DNA of 39,278 nt from Planctomyces sp. (GTDB lineage: Bacteria; Planctomycetota; Planctomycetia; Planctomycetales; Planctomycetaceae). Shown here piece by piece: positions 16,355-25,472 of the stretch. Position numbers and translations under genes: made by a program. How positions within the stretch are numbered: position 1 is the first letter of the stretch; every line of letters begins with the position of its first letter. Under the pieces are notes generated by a model that had not been told where the DNA came from, did not search any database, and saw only the letters and a list, made by a program, of their open reading frames with translations. The stretch lies in contig SXPC01000192.1 of the NCBI GenBank assembly GCA_005778225.1, positions 1-39,278 on the forward strand, given 5' to 3'.

Positions 16355-18007
16355 TTACCTCGCTGATGCCTTCTGGTACCACTCCGCCCACTTGTTAATC
16401 ACGACAACGTGAAACCGCTCTTTCGCCGCCTCTCTCTGTTCTACTGTCGCGGTTTCTTCTGTGACGCCGTCTGGCAAATAACCCGATGGATCACTATTCC
16501 CGCCAACTCCAAACGGCTTGCGACTAATCAGTTTTAAACCACGATTTGCCTCCGCGACGATCCCCCAGTTCTCGTCTCTGAGCTTCTCGATGAGTGGTCC
16601 ACAGGCTTCGATCCGATCTGCTGAAATCAGACACGTCACGACCTGCATGCGGATCTGTGGGTCCTTGTTTTCCAGGAGCTGATAAAAGATCGGCTTATTG
16701 GCCATTAAGCCCATGGGGTCTTTCAAAAGTGCAGGGATGTCGAGTTGCTTGTCATCTCCTTCGAGAACTTCCAGATTCATAGTGGAAAGCTTCTTCATGA
16801 TCGCGTCCATGCCTTCGGCAGGATTGTCATTCTTAACTGTCCCATCCTCGAGAACGACCCCTGCCAGGTCATCCGGCAGTCCACGCCCCCCGATCAACAT
16901 CCCACCACCAATCATCTTTTCGGCACGATCGAAACCGAGAATCTGCCCTGTGGCCTGACTAAGAAAAAGGACGCTGAAACACGTATCATAAATGGCTTCA
17001 GAGTGATACCAGCTGCCATCTTCCCTTTGGATTTTGACAAGTGTACTCGCGCCGTCCTGATACCAGTCGATCCCATTGATCTCTTGAATTTCATTCAGCG
17101 AACAAAAACGCTCGACGGTGTACGTGTAGTAAAACTGCCATTGCTGAACATTTCCGTTGGGTAAATAAGAATGTCTCGGACTGAGCCAGTTAAAAGCACG
17201 TTTGGCTGCTTCTGTTAATTGACTGGAATTGACAGAAACAGGACCATTCAATTCGGGTGCTGGAGCATCGGGCCGATCAAGATTGACCTGTTTGAGAATG
17301 CCAAATTTCTTCTGCTCATTCTTTCGACCGGCAATGCCCGATTCTCCGAACAGTAGTCGATTAATCAGCGCCAGCGATCCACATCCGGCAGCGGTCATGG
17401 TAAGCGACGGCGCTCCATTTTTCGTTGGATGATATTCATGCGATCCATCCGAATGTTGACTTGCCAGATGCCAACGTCCAGCGCGATCCCAGACACTTGC
17501 AGGGACCTGCACGCCAGCTCTCATGGTTGCCCACAAGCCGAGTAACGCATACTGAGTGATGCTGGTATCGCCGCCCGGACCATTCTGACGGGGATAATAC
17601 CACCCACCACTTGGCAGCTGCCCCTTGATGATGAAATCAGCAATCAACTGCAGTTGAGGTTGATAAAAGACGGGATCAGTCGCCTCCAGCGCCATCGCAT
17701 CGATCGCTGCTTCATAGTAATGATGTTGAATGGGGTTGTATTCAGTTGCCGAAAACTTGTTGAGTACTTTTTCGAGATTGGCTTTGACCGCCGGACTGTC
17801 AGTCTGATGGGTTCCCTTGATGATCGCATACGCAACCAGCCCTGCTTCATACGACGGGATGGGGTGTTGACTTAAAAAGTCGACACCTTTTCGAATTGCA
17901 TTTTCAACTCCCGCAGGCGGTGCAGCATAACCAGGGCGCGAAGTCGATAGACTCATGACGCATACGATGCATAAAACTCTCAGACGCAAATCATGCCAGT
18001 CAAACAT
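16355..18007 (-). CDS. Secreted prenyltransferase/squalene-cyclase-like repeat protein
   Basis: A 550-residue protein with an N-terminal signal peptide (LRVLCIVCVMSLSTSRPGYA, cleavage near AAPP). It then has alpha/alpha-toroid repeats of the squalene-hopene cyclase/prenyltransferase beta-subunit type: GVDFLSQHPIPSYEAGLVAY, LPSGGWYYPRQNGPGGDTS, GRWHLASQHSDGSHEY, IQREDGSWYHSEAIYDTCFS. The last ~120 residues resemble HEAT repeats (KDPQIRMQVVTCLISADRIE; RDENWGIVAEANRGLK). The DxDD acid motif of true cyclases is not seen, so cyclase chemistry is not supported; binding or scaffolding is more likely. Such proteins are numerous in planctomycetes and unassigned. It is divergent from the glutathione peroxidase gene. 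Confidence 0.85.
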   Translation of the reverse strand: MFDWHDLRLRVLCIVCVMSLSTSRPGYAAPPAGVENAIRKGVDFLSQHPIPSYEAGLVAYAIIKGTHQTDSPAVKANLEKVLNKFSATEYNPIQHHYYEAAIDAMALEATDPVFYQPQLQLIADFIIKGQLPSGGWYYPRQNGPGGDTSITQYALLGLWATMRAGVQVPASVWDRAGRWHLASQHSDGSHEYHPTKNGAPSLTMTAAGCGSLALINRLLFGESGIAGRKNEQKKFGILKQVNLDRPDAPAPELNGPVSVNSSQLTEAAKRAFNWLSPRHSYLPNGNVQQWQFYYTYTVERFCSLNEIQEINGIDWYQDGASTLVKIQREDGSWYHSEAIYDTCFSVLFLSQATGQILGFDRAEKMIGGGMLIGGRGLPDDLAGVVLEDGTVKNDNPAEGMDAIMKKLSTMNLEVLEGDDKQLDIPALLKDPMGLMANKPIFYQLLENKDPQIRMQVVTCLISADRIEACGPLIEKLRDENWGIVAEANRGLKLISRKPFGVGGNSDPSGYLPDGVTEETATVEQREAAKERFHVVVINKWAEWYQKASAR

Positions 18008-18053
18008 TCAATTCACGCCTTGACGACCAGAACAATTGATCCCACATTGATAT

Positions 18054-18082
18054 TTGACAAAATTTTCCGCGGTAAAGATAGC
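18054..18082 (+). promoter_or_regulatory. Possible sigma-70-like promoter for the glutathione peroxidase gene
   Basis: A perfect TTGACA at 18054-18059 is followed after 17 bases by GATAGC, a weak -10. It lies in the divergent region about 170 bases before the ATG at 18256. The -35 is good and the -10 poor, so this is tentative. Confidence 0.25.
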
Positions 18083-18255
18083 ATTCTTTCTGCACATCAA
18101 TCATAGTTGATCCGTCAGAGACGCAAGGACGTCATGGCAATTCTGAATTCCCATGAATGCCAGATTCTTCTGCTCGCCTCCCGCCTATAATCTCCCGTCC
18201 CTCGTAATGTCTCGTCGGACGATACTCCCGCCAAACGATTTCAGGAGCGCCTCTC

Positions 18256-18834
18256 ATGAAGCTGAGTTTTCTCACCCTGCTGCTCGGAACCTTCACCATG
18301 GTTCAAGGACTAAACATGTCATCGGCTCACGCTGAACCGCCTCAATCGCTGAACTTCAAAGTCAAAACGCTGACTGGCGAAGACGCTGATCTCAGCCAGT
18401 ATGCCGGCAAAGTCATCCTCATCGTCAACGTCGCCAGCAAGTGTGGCAACACCCCACAATACGCAGGTCTCCAAGAGCTGTATGACAAGCACAAAGCAGA
18501 CGGCCTCGTCGTCCTCGGCTTCCCATGCAACCAGTTCGGCGGCCAGGAACCAGGGTCTGCCAAAGACATTGGCGAATTCTGCGAAGCCACTTACGGCGTG
18601 AAGTTCCCAATGTTCGAAAAGATCGACGTCAACGGCCCGAACGCTCATCCCCTCTACCAATACCTGACCAGCTACAGCGGCAATGGCATCCAGCCAGGCC
18701 CTGTGAAGTGGAACTTTGAGAAGTTCGTCATCGGTCGTAACGGGGACGTCGTCGCCCGTATTGGTGCCCGCGTCAAACCAGACAGCAAAGACGTGACCGA
18801 AGTTCTCGCGAAAGAACTCGCCAAGAAGCAGTAA
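18256..18834 (+). CDS. Exported glutathione-peroxidase-family thiol peroxidase
   Basis: A 192-residue protein with a signal peptide (LSFLTLLLGTFTMVQGLNMS, ending SSAHA). The peroxidase core has NVASKCGNTPQYAGLQELY with the catalytic cysteine (family consensus CGFTPQY; here Asn replaces Phe), FPCNQFGGQEPG with the catalytic glutamine and a second cysteine, and VKWNFEKFVI with the catalytic tryptophan. It is a Cys enzyme, not a selenoprotein. Bacterial members usually reduce peroxides with thioredoxin. The start at 18256 has AGGAG eight bases before it. Export suggests protection of envelope components, perhaps including the cytochrome-linked dehydrogenase downstream, although a 316-base gap separates them. 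Confidence 0.92.
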   Translation: MKLSFLTLLLGTFTMVQGLNMSSAHAEPPQSLNFKVKTLTGEDADLSQYAGKVILIVNVASKCGNTPQYAGLQELYDKHKADGLVVLGFPCNQFGGQEPGSAKDIGEFCEATYGVKFPMFEKIDVNGPNAHPLYQYLTSYSGNGIQPGPVKWNFEKFVIGRNGDVVARIGARVKPDSKDVTEVLAKELAKKQ

Positions 18835-19150
18835 TGGAAATTGTGATCACCGTCCGCTGCTCACGCGAACCAAAAACGGGAACGCGGAGCAGACGGTGGT
18901 GAGCAGTGGTCACACAGGTGAAGTTTCAACTCTAATCTTCTCTGCGATCTCTGCCTCACTCTGTTCCCTCTGCGTTCCAGTCTCCTCTTTGACAATTCAG
19001 TCTGCGAACCAGCGAGTCTTTCCCGGCAAGAATCCTCAATTCTCCGGGAAAACTCGCGATCCGCAGGATCGCTGCTTGCCATGCTCGGCAGGAATGCTTG
19101 AAATCGCTTTCGCTACGCGTCATCAGATCACCTCCACGAAGGATAGCCCG
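18835..19150 (+). other. Intergenic region with hairpin, leader of dehydrogenase gene
   Basis: About 316 bases. Near the left end, CACCGTC (18848-18854) pairs with GACGGTG (18892-18898), and neighbouring CGCTGCTC/GGAGCAG bases partly extend the stem. No T run follows, so it is at best a weak terminator for the peroxidase gene. The rest shows no gene of its own; the downstream frame is open back to 18896 but lacks protein character until the signal peptide at 19151. Confidence 0.4.
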
Positions 19151-22100
19151 ATGAACCCGTCCCGCTTTGCGCTTGCTGCCTACGTTTTATCGCTCATGAC
19201 GATGACTTGCACTGCTGATTCGCTGGCAGCCCAGGGGCTAACTAACTCTCGTGACGCTAAAGACGCTGTCCGCCAACTGGACGTCCAGGATCCCAGCCTT
19301 GAACTGACACTTTTTGCCAGCGAGCCGATGATCAGCAACCCGTCGACGATCGATGTCGACGCCAGCGGAAGGGTCTGGGTCGGAGAAATCGTCAACTACC
19401 GTCACTTCCGCAACGGCGAGTTCAAGCCACGTGAAGAAGGGGACCGCATCCTCATCCTCGAAGACACTGATCACGATGGCAAAGCCGACAAGACAACCGT
19501 TTTCTATCAGGGCAAAGACATCGATTCTCCTCACGGCATCCTGGTCCTCGGCAACCGTGTTCTCGTCTCGACGCCGCGAACCATCATCGAGTTCTACGAC
19601 GATAACAACGACCTGAAAGCCGACCGTCACTCCGTCCTCTTTTCAGACGGCGGACAAGGTCAACACGACCACGGCTTTCATACAGTTATCTTTGGCCCAG
19701 ACGGCAAGCTGTATTTCAACTACGGCAATGAATGTCGTCAGTTGCTCGACAAAAACGGCAAGCTCGTCGTCGACCGCAGTGGACGCGAAGTCAAAGCTGG
19801 CTCTGGTCCTTACCAGCAGGGGATGATCTTCCGCTGCGATCTCGATGGCAGCAACGTCGAAACGCTCGCCTGGAATTTCCGCAATCCCTGGGAACTCTGC
19901 GTCGACGCCTTTGGCAATATCTGGCAGTCCGACAACGACGACGACGGCAACAAAGCCACCCGCATCAACTACGTGATGGAGTATGGCAACTACGGCTTCA
20001 ATGACGAAATGACACGCCAAGGCTGGCAGGCTCCGCGCACGAACCTCGAACAGGACATCCCTAGCCGTCACTGGCACCAGAACGATCCGGGCGTCATCCC
20101 CAACATGCTCGTCACCGGCGCCGGCTCTCCCTGCGGGATGATCTGGTATTCAGGCGACTTGCTGGGCGAAAAATACAAAGGCCAGCTGATTCACTGCGAC
20201 CCGGGTCCGAACGTCGTCCGTGTCTACCGTCCCGAACCAGATGGGGCAGGGTACAAAGCCACTCAGGAAGTCCTCATCGAAGGCAAACGGGATCAATGGT
20301 TCCGCCCCGACGACGTCTGCACTGCTCCGGACGGGTCCCTCTTCATCTCCGACTGGTACGACGGCGGCGTCGGCGGGCACCGCATGGTGGATATTGATAA
20401 AGGGAGAATTTTCCGACTGGCACCGAAGGGACATCAATACAAACCTCAACAAGCAAAGATCAAATCTGCAGAAGAAGCAGTGACAGCCCTTCTGAGTCCG
20501 AATGCATCGTCTCGCTTTCTCGGTTGGCAGGCTGTAAGTAAACATGCCGAAAACGCCCTCGACGCTTTAGGAACAGCCGCTGATTCTGATCTCAATCAAG
20601 CTCAAAAAGCTCAGTTGATTTGGGCCATCGGCCTATGTCTTCCATTTGACCCAGAAAACGACCTGCATCCGTGGAAGAAAGTAAAACTCGCCAAACTGAA
20701 CCGCGTTGGGGATCTCGATCTGCTCATGACGAACCTTCGTCTCGGTCGCATGCTGATGATCGAACACAAAGTCAAAGAAAACAAAACTCTGATGCCAACG
20801 TTTGCTCCCGAATTGCTCGAGGAACCCAACGTGCTGCGTGAAGTGATGATCTCGCTGCGTGAGTTGCATGGAGCGGGTTTGGTGACCTCAGACCACGCAT
20901 CAAAAATGATCATGAGAGGACTCGAAAAATATAACGCTGGTGATCGCTGGCTGCTTGAGGCAATTGGGCTCGCTGGGGATGGTGTCTGGGATGAAGTCCT
21001 GGACAGCTACCTACCAGAAGACGAAGACCACGACTCCCTGTCTCCCGAGCAACGTGATATCATCTGGCGTTCCCGAGGCAGCCAGACTCCCCGCCTACTC
21101 ATCGAGATCATCAAAGACTCAACTGTTCCCACAGCTGAACTCCCACGCTACTTCCGCAGCATGGACTTCGTCGACCTCACTGCCTCGCAAGATGCCCTCG
21201 CGAAACTCGCGTTCGAAACAGCCACCAACGATCCGGAACGCGATATCCTGATCCTCGTGGAATCGGTCAAACGCCTGAAGAATTTTAATCTCGACCAGCA
21301 GCCTGCGTACGAGAAAGCTGTTACCGAAAAGCTGGCGAAGACCACCAACGACGAGACCTGGTTCCGCGTTGTCAAAGCCTTGAAACTTAAACAGATGAAT
21401 GCCACCCTCCTCGCGAAGCTGCCAAGCCATGCGGGCTCTCAGCTTAGTGTCGATATGGCGGGCTATCTGCTGGATGTCGAGAAACCGGAATCACTGGCGA
21501 AGTCGACCATCGAAGTTGCCAGTTCGACCGATGCTGCGGCTGCGGAGAACGCCCAAAAGCTTCTGCAAGCATTTGCTCAGGCTCGCAATCCTAAGATGAT
21601 TTCCGTCTCCAAAGCGATTATCACCAATCCAGACTGCAAGAACACAAACCTCAAGAAGGAAGCCCTCCGAGCCATCGGAAGCTTCGACGGCGGACGCAAG
21701 CAACTCATGGCCTGGGTCGAAGAAGGCGTCCTCGACGACAGCTACGCTCAAGCCATCGCTCCGCTGCTGCATGCTTCGAATGATAAGGCGATCAAGTCGT
21801 TCGCAGCTCAGCGGTATCCACTCCCTCCCTCCAAAGACTCCCAGCCGCTTCCCCCCGTTTCCGAACTCGCCAAAAAGCGTGGCGACGTCGCCGCTGGCAA
21901 GCTGCTCTACCACACGACCGGAACCTGCGGGAAGTGTCACGTTGCCCAAACCATGGGGAGAGAAGTCGGCCCGAACCTGACCGAGATCGGCAGCAAGCTG
22001 AGCCGCGAATCGATGTATGAATCGATCCTCTACCCCTCTGCAGGCATCAGCCACGGCTTCGAGTCGTACAACATCCTCACGACCGATGGAGTCCAGGAAG

Positions 22101-22300
22101 TCGGCCTGCTCGTGAGTGAGACCGCTGACGAAGTAACACTCAAAAACGCCGAAGGCCTCTTGAGAACGATCCCCGTCAGCAAGATCGACTTCAAAGAAAA
22201 GCAGGACATCTCCATGATGCCCGCCGACCTGCAAAAGCTGCTGTCGGAAAAGGAACTGGTCGACATCGTCGAGTACCTGATGACCCTCAACCGCCAGTAA
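19151..22300 (+). CDS. Exported dehydrogenase-like propeller protein with C-terminal cytochrome c domain (PVC type)
   Basis: About 1049 residues from the ATG at 19151, where AAGGA lies eight bases upstream and a signal peptide follows (FALAAYVLSLMTMTCTADSL, ending AAQ). Residues ~40-420 form an NHL/sugar-dehydrogenase-like propeller (MISNPSTIDVDASGRVWVGE, DSPHGILVLGNRVLVST, WNFRNPWELCVDAFGNIWQS, SLFISDWYDGGVGGH). Residues ~430-880 are HEAT-like helices. A cytochrome c domain closes the protein with CGKCH as the haem site and a likely distal methionine in DISMMPADL. This is the putative membrane-bound dehydrogenase architecture of Rhodopirellula and Verrucomicrobia, for which the substrate (probably a sugar or alcohol) is not known. 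It acts outside the cytoplasm. Confidence 0.92.
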   Translation: MNPSRFALAAYVLSLMTMTCTADSLAAQGLTNSRDAKDAVRQLDVQDPSLELTLFASEPMISNPSTIDVDASGRVWVGEIVNYRHFRNGEFKPREEGDRILILEDTDHDGKADKTTVFYQGKDIDSPHGILVLGNRVLVSTPRTIIEFYDDNNDLKADRHSVLFSDGGQGQHDHGFHTVIFGPDGKLYFNYGNECRQLLDKNGKLVVDRSGREVKAGSGPYQQGMIFRCDLDGSNVETLAWNFRNPWELCVDAFGNIWQSDNDDDGNKATRINYVMEYGNYGFNDEMTRQGWQAPRTNLEQDIPSRHWHQNDPGVIPNMLVTGAGSPCGMIWYSGDLLGEKYKGQLIHCDPGPNVVRVYRPEPDGAGYKATQEVLIEGKRDQWFRPDDVCTAPDGSLFISDWYDGGVGGHRMVDIDKGRIFRLAPKGHQYKPQQAKIKSAEEAVTALLSPNASSRFLGWQAVSKHAENALDALGTAADSDLNQAQKAQLIWAIGLCLPFDPENDLHPWKKVKLAKLNRVGDLDLLMTNLRLGRMLMIEHKVKENKTLMPTFAPELLEEPNVLREVMISLRELHGAGLVTSDHASKMIMRGLEKYNAGDRWLLEAIGLAGDGVWDEVLDSYLPEDEDHDSLSPEQRDIIWRSRGSQTPRLLIEIIKDSTVPTAELPRYFRSMDFVDLTASQDALAKLAFETATNDPERDILILVESVKRLKNFNLDQQPAYEKAVTEKLAKTTNDETWFRVVKALKLKQMNATLLAKLPSHAGSQLSVDMAGYLLDVEKPESLAKSTIEVASSTDAAAAENAQKLLQAFAQARNPKMISVSKAIITNPDCKNTNLKKEALRAIGSFDGGRKQLMAWVEEGVLDDSYAQAIAPLLHASNDKAIKSFAAQRYPLPPSKDSQPLPPVSELAKKRGDVAAGKLLYHTTGTCGKCHVAQTMGREVGPNLTEIGSKLSRESMYESILYPSAGISHGFESYNILTTDGVQEVGLLVSETADEVTLKNAEGLLRTIPVSKIDFKEKQDISMMPADLQKLLSEKELVDIVEYLMTLNRQ

Positions 22301-22326
22301 GCCTCAACAAGGTCAACAATACTTCC

Positions 22327-22484
22327 GGGTAGTCCGGGTTGTCCCAACCCGGACGGCGAAGCCGCGAGAAACACGCTGATCGCGGAGTTGATGTATTACT
22401 TCAATTCACGGTCATCTGCGCGGTGACCGTGTTTCTTTCCGGTTCGAAGCGAACCGGCGGAGGTTGGGACAACCTCCGCTACCC
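22327..22484. repeat. Double-arm palindromic intergenic repeat, family B
   Basis: Left arm GGGTAGTCCGGGTTGTCCC... with hairpin CCGGGTTGTCCCAACCCGG, then GGCGAAGCC, and GAGAAACACG. Right arm CGTGTTTC..., then CGGTTCGAAGCGAACCG and GGAGGTTGGGACAACCTCC, ending GCTACCC. The outer ends (GGGTAG/CTACCC) and the core (TTGTCCCAACC/GGTTGGGACAA) are complementary, while each inner hairpin is self-paired. A further stem CACGGTCA/TGACCGTG sits in the middle (22408-22432). It occupies almost the whole gap between two convergent genes. Confidence 0.8.
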
Positions 22485-22488
22485 AATT

Positions 22489-23367
22489 TTAAGCTGCCTT
22501 ACTTAACCCCGTCACACTCTCCATCATCCTCGCGAACGCCTGCGCAAGCGTCTTGGTCATCTTCCCCGGATGCCCGCCATTCACCAGTTGCTCTTGAATC
22601 TTCACGACGGGCATGACATCAATAGATGTACTCGTCAGAAAGACCTCATCGGCCGTGAAGATCTCCATCTGATCGATCGTCCGCTCAATGATATCATAGC
22701 CTTGCCGCCTGGCCATCTCGATCAGTTTCAGCCTGGTCACGCCACCCAGAATCCGCTGTTCCAGTGGCGGGGTGACGATCTGCTCGTCGATGACAAGAAA
22801 CAGATTCGAGCAGGCCCCTTCCGTGAGTTGACCACGCTCGCTGACGAGAATCGCTTCACTGGCCTGCGCCCGTACCGATTCATTGACCGCAAGACAATTC
22901 GGCAGCAGATTCGATGACTTGATGTCCGGACGCTTCCAGCGCAAATCCGGCTGTAGAATAACACTCACGCCGTTCTGCTGCTTTCGACGAATATCCTCGG
23001 CATCCAGCGGCTGAATGAAGATCAACACGTTGGGCGTGGCATCGATTGCGAACGCGTGCTTGCGCGGCCCGACGCCGCGGGTGATGTGCAGGTAGATCAT
23101 CCCGGTTTTGTTCACGCTGGCTGCACAGAGCTTTTGCATCTGGCGTTCAATCTCCGGCATGTCGACTCTCATCTGGACCGCATCCAGTCCTGATTGCAGG
23201 CGCTCATGATGTTCCTCCCAGAAGATCGGACGTCCATTCTTGACGCGGAGCACTTCATACAGCGCATCACCAAACAGAAAGCCTCGATCAAGAGCCGGGA
23301 CGCGGACGTCATCCAGCGGCATGATCTGGCCATTCCAGGAAGCAGTGATTGGTGCAGACACAGTCAT
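22489..23367 (-). CDS. dat: Class IV PLP aminotransferase, D-amino-acid aminotransferase type
   Basis: A 292-residue protein with the fold-type IV pattern: LDRGFLFGDALYEVLRVKNG, ITRGVGPRKHAFA, the PLP lysine in DIKSSNLLPNCLA, and LTEGACSNLFLV for cofactor phosphate binding, then TSTSIDVMPV. The TRGxxPRKHAF segment is close to Bacillus D-alanine aminotransferase, which makes D-glutamate from 2-oxoglutarate; branched-chain aminotransferases and aminodeoxychorismate lyases are close relatives, so the symbol is provisional. It follows lptF after 28 bases and is probably in the same transcript. D-amino-acid metabolism would fit with a cell-wall role, but that is inferred. Confidence 0.82.
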   Translation of the reverse strand: MTVSAPITASWNGQIMPLDDVRVPALDRGFLFGDALYEVLRVKNGRPIFWEEHHERLQSGLDAVQMRVDMPEIERQMQKLCAASVNKTGMIYLHITRGVGPRKHAFAIDATPNVLIFIQPLDAEDIRRKQQNGVSVILQPDLRWKRPDIKSSNLLPNCLAVNESVRAQASEAILVSERGQLTEGACSNLFLVIDEQIVTPPLEQRILGGVTRLKLIEMARRQGYDIIERTIDQMEIFTADEVFLTSTSIDVMPVVKIQEQLVNGGHPGKMTKTLAQAFARMMESVTGLSKAA

Positions 23368-23395
23368 ATCGAAATCACAATCAGGGCAATAGAAG

Positions 23396-24577
23396 TCAGT
23401 GTTTCAGAACCTTGCGAATCAGGTAGATCCCCAAGCCAACCATCAGGATATTCGCGATCCACATTCCATAACTGGGGTCGATCGTGCCGTTTTTCGACTG
23501 GTTCATCAGCAGCATGATGATCGGATAATACACGAGAATGATCGGCACAAAACAGAGAATGAAGCTCGTCAGAAACTGCTTTTTCCCTTGGAGAATTGAG
23601 AACGGGCTACCAATCAAAACGAAGCACAGGCAGCTTCCGGCGAGGGCATACCGACTATGGATCTCAGTATACATTCGGTCGATCTTGCGAGTGTTATCCT
23701 CGTTGTCGTAATACATGCGATTGAATTCTGTCGAAGCATACCGATCGAACTCGCCGAGCATCATGGTCGATGAGGCTTCCAGTTGAGCGAATCGATCATT
23801 GAAGTTCCGCTGCTTCTCCATGGCAATGATTTCGTCGCGGATCTCATTAACGGGCAGGTTCTGAGCCTTGAGCGGCTTGAGCATTTTGGGAAGCGGAAAC
23901 GTAAACTGCTGGTCTTCAATAAAGCCCTTCTGCTCGCCGGGCTTTTCATAATAGCCGCCGATGACGCGTACGTGGACAAGGCTTTTCTCGATGTCAAATT
24001 CAAGGCCGATCCGTTCCGCCTGCAGTCGCAGCGGCGTCCCTTCTTTTCCTGGCTTATAGGTAATCGTTGGCTTGATCAGCGTCCGATTATCGACATCCAT
24101 CGTGGAAATGATGATGCCCTGCTTGCGTTCAATAAACTGGTGTTGAGATTTCAGACGGTCAAAGAAAATCTCTTCCATCGAATGCACAACGATCCACTGA
24201 ATTCGCGACATCGCCCAGGGAATCGCCTGATCGGTCAGGAAAAAGGAACTCACACTCAACACGGCGCCCATCGCAAGACTTGGCCAGATGAGAGCCATTA
24301 CATTGATCCCGGCTGATTTACAGGCCGTGATCTCCTGATCCCCTGACATGCGTCCATAGACAACGCAGACCGTCAACAGCATCGTGGCAGGGATCGTGAA
24401 AGGCAGCAAGCTGGGAACGATAAACGGCAGGATTGCAAGGATCTGCTCAGGACCCAGCCCGTGTTCGCTCGCCTCGCGGAACACGCCGATGAAGACAAGA
24501 ATAACCGTCACGCCGGTGAGAATGGAGAAGAAGATGCGAATCATCTCTCCGAGCAATACTCGTTGTATGAGCTTCAT
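23396..24577 (-). CDS. lptF: LptF/LptG-family lipopolysaccharide export permease
   Basis: A 393-residue protein with the YjgP/YjgQ arrangement: an N-terminal amphipathic lead and three helices (RIFFSILTGVTVILVFIGVF; LAILPFIVPSLLPFTIPATM, then LLTVCVVYG; ALIWPSLAMGAVLSVSSFFL), a periplasmic jellyroll of ~170 residues (QHQFIERKQGIIISTMDVDN onward), and three C-terminal helices ending LMVGLGIYLIRKVLKH. The motif GRMSGDQEITACKSAGIN is the coupling region that meets the LptB ATPase. These proteins pull lipopolysaccharide out of the inner membrane, consistent with a diderm envelope. Whether it is LptF or LptG cannot be fixed from this copy alone. Confidence 0.88.
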   Translation of the reverse strand: MKLIQRVLLGEMIRIFFSILTGVTVILVFIGVFREASEHGLGPEQILAILPFIVPSLLPFTIPATMLLTVCVVYGRMSGDQEITACKSAGINVMALIWPSLAMGAVLSVSSFFLTDQAIPWAMSRIQWIVVHSMEEIFFDRLKSQHQFIERKQGIIISTMDVDNRTLIKPTITYKPGKEGTPLRLQAERIGLEFDIEKSLVHVRVIGGYYEKPGEQKGFIEDQQFTFPLPKMLKPLKAQNLPVNEIRDEIIAMEKQRNFNDRFAQLEASSTMMLGEFDRYASTEFNRMYYDNEDNTRKIDRMYTEIHSRYALAGSCLCFVLIGSPFSILQGKKQFLTSFILCFVPIILVYYPIIMLLMNQSKNGTIDPSYGMWIANILMVGLGIYLIRKVLKH

Positions 24578-24927
24578 GGTTGTCCGTAACCGAGAGCTGC
24601 GGCGTGTACATCAGACAGTGGTGACGACGTTCATCATGAAAGTGGCCCCGCAGACAGTGTTTACTGAAAAGCAGACTTCACCGTCAAGAGCGATGGTCCC
24701 CTCACGCCTTAAGGCTTTATCCTGTAGGCACCTGTGACCAAGTCGCACACGACACCCGTCACGACAGTCTTAGCAAGTCGTTACAACCCCTACAGACTTC
24801 AAATTTGCCGGAAATCAAAGTGACGACCCGCCTTGATTTCGGACAACGACAATTCCGTCCCGAAATAAGACTTATAGGTTTGGAGAACGCTCTGTTTCTT
24901 TTTCACATCAATCAGGTGCACCTGTTC
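24578..24927. other. Divergent intergenic region between lptF and the Hpt gene
   Basis: About 350 bases. A perfect ten-base palindrome GCCTTAAGGC lies at 24706-24715. No gene is supported, although the plus-strand frame of the Hpt gene is open back to 24805 with no ATG before 24928. Promoters for both genes should lie here, but none is clear to me. Confidence 0.5.
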
Positions 24928-25254
24928 ATGGCTCTTGCAACCACAACTTCGCCCAAAGGCCCAGCGATTCGTTCTGAATTTGCAGATGATCCTGACTTCC
25001 TGGAACTCCTCGAAATGTTCTATGAATCGCTTCAGGAACGTCGGATCGAGATGGCGAACGCCTTCCAGAACGGCAACTTCGAACAGCTCAAGACTCTCGC
25101 CCACCAGCTCAAAGGAGCAGGGGGGGGGTATGGCTTTTCCGGATTGACGCCGATTGCTTCCCGCCTGGAACAGGCCTGCAAAAACCACGATCTGGTGGCG
25201 ATGCCGGAACTCGTTTCAGCCGTGTTGGCCTACATTGACCGGGTCGTCATCTAA
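24928..25254 (+). CDS. Stand-alone Hpt (histidine phosphotransfer) domain protein
   Basis: A 108-residue protein from the ATG at 24928. The Hpt four-helix core is clear: SEFADDPDFLELLEMFYESL, then KTLAHQLKGAGGGYGFSGLT with the phospho-accepting histidine (~62), then IASRLEQACKNHD. It would carry phosphate between a hybrid histidine kinase and a response regulator, neither of which is in this window. The GAGGG stretch after the histidine is encoded by a run of nine G (25120-25128), which is prone to slippage; in the sequence given, the frame is intact. No clear ribosome site precedes the start. A SixA phosphatase, a family that can dephosphorylate Hpt domains, is encoded at 4560-5051. Confidence 0.85.
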   Translation: MALATTTSPKGPAIRSEFADDPDFLELLEMFYESLQERRIEMANAFQNGNFEQLKTLAHQLKGAGGGYGFSGLTPIASRLEQACKNHDLVAMPELVSAVLAYIDRVVI

Positions 25255-25273
25255 TGAAACGGGTGAGTAGACC

Positions 25274-25308
25274 GGTCCCAAACGTCATAAACTGAACGAC
25301 TTGGGACC
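25274..25308 (+). terminator. Hairpin after the Hpt gene, possible terminator
   Basis: GGTCCCAA (25274-25281) pairs with TTGGGACC (25301-25308); an inner GTC/GAC may extend the stem. It lies 20 bases after the stop codon. The sequence after it is only weakly T-rich, so termination strength is uncertain. Confidence 0.45.
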
Positions 25309-25472
25309 AAAGTTCTTCGTGTACGGGCTGCTGGAAAATGCTCTCTTGTCCAGACGATTGTGTCGTGTCAACATAGAGAGACTTCGATCGGACGATCTGC
25401 GCGGCTACTCGTCAGGTTTTGGTTCCGACTTTCCCGACCATCGGCATGTCGCTTTACGGAGTTCCACTCGTC

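Noticed and set aside
18896-19150. N-terminal extension of the cytochrome-linked dehydrogenase
   Set aside because: A clear signal peptide with a ribosome site begins at 19151, so the 85 codons before it are leader.
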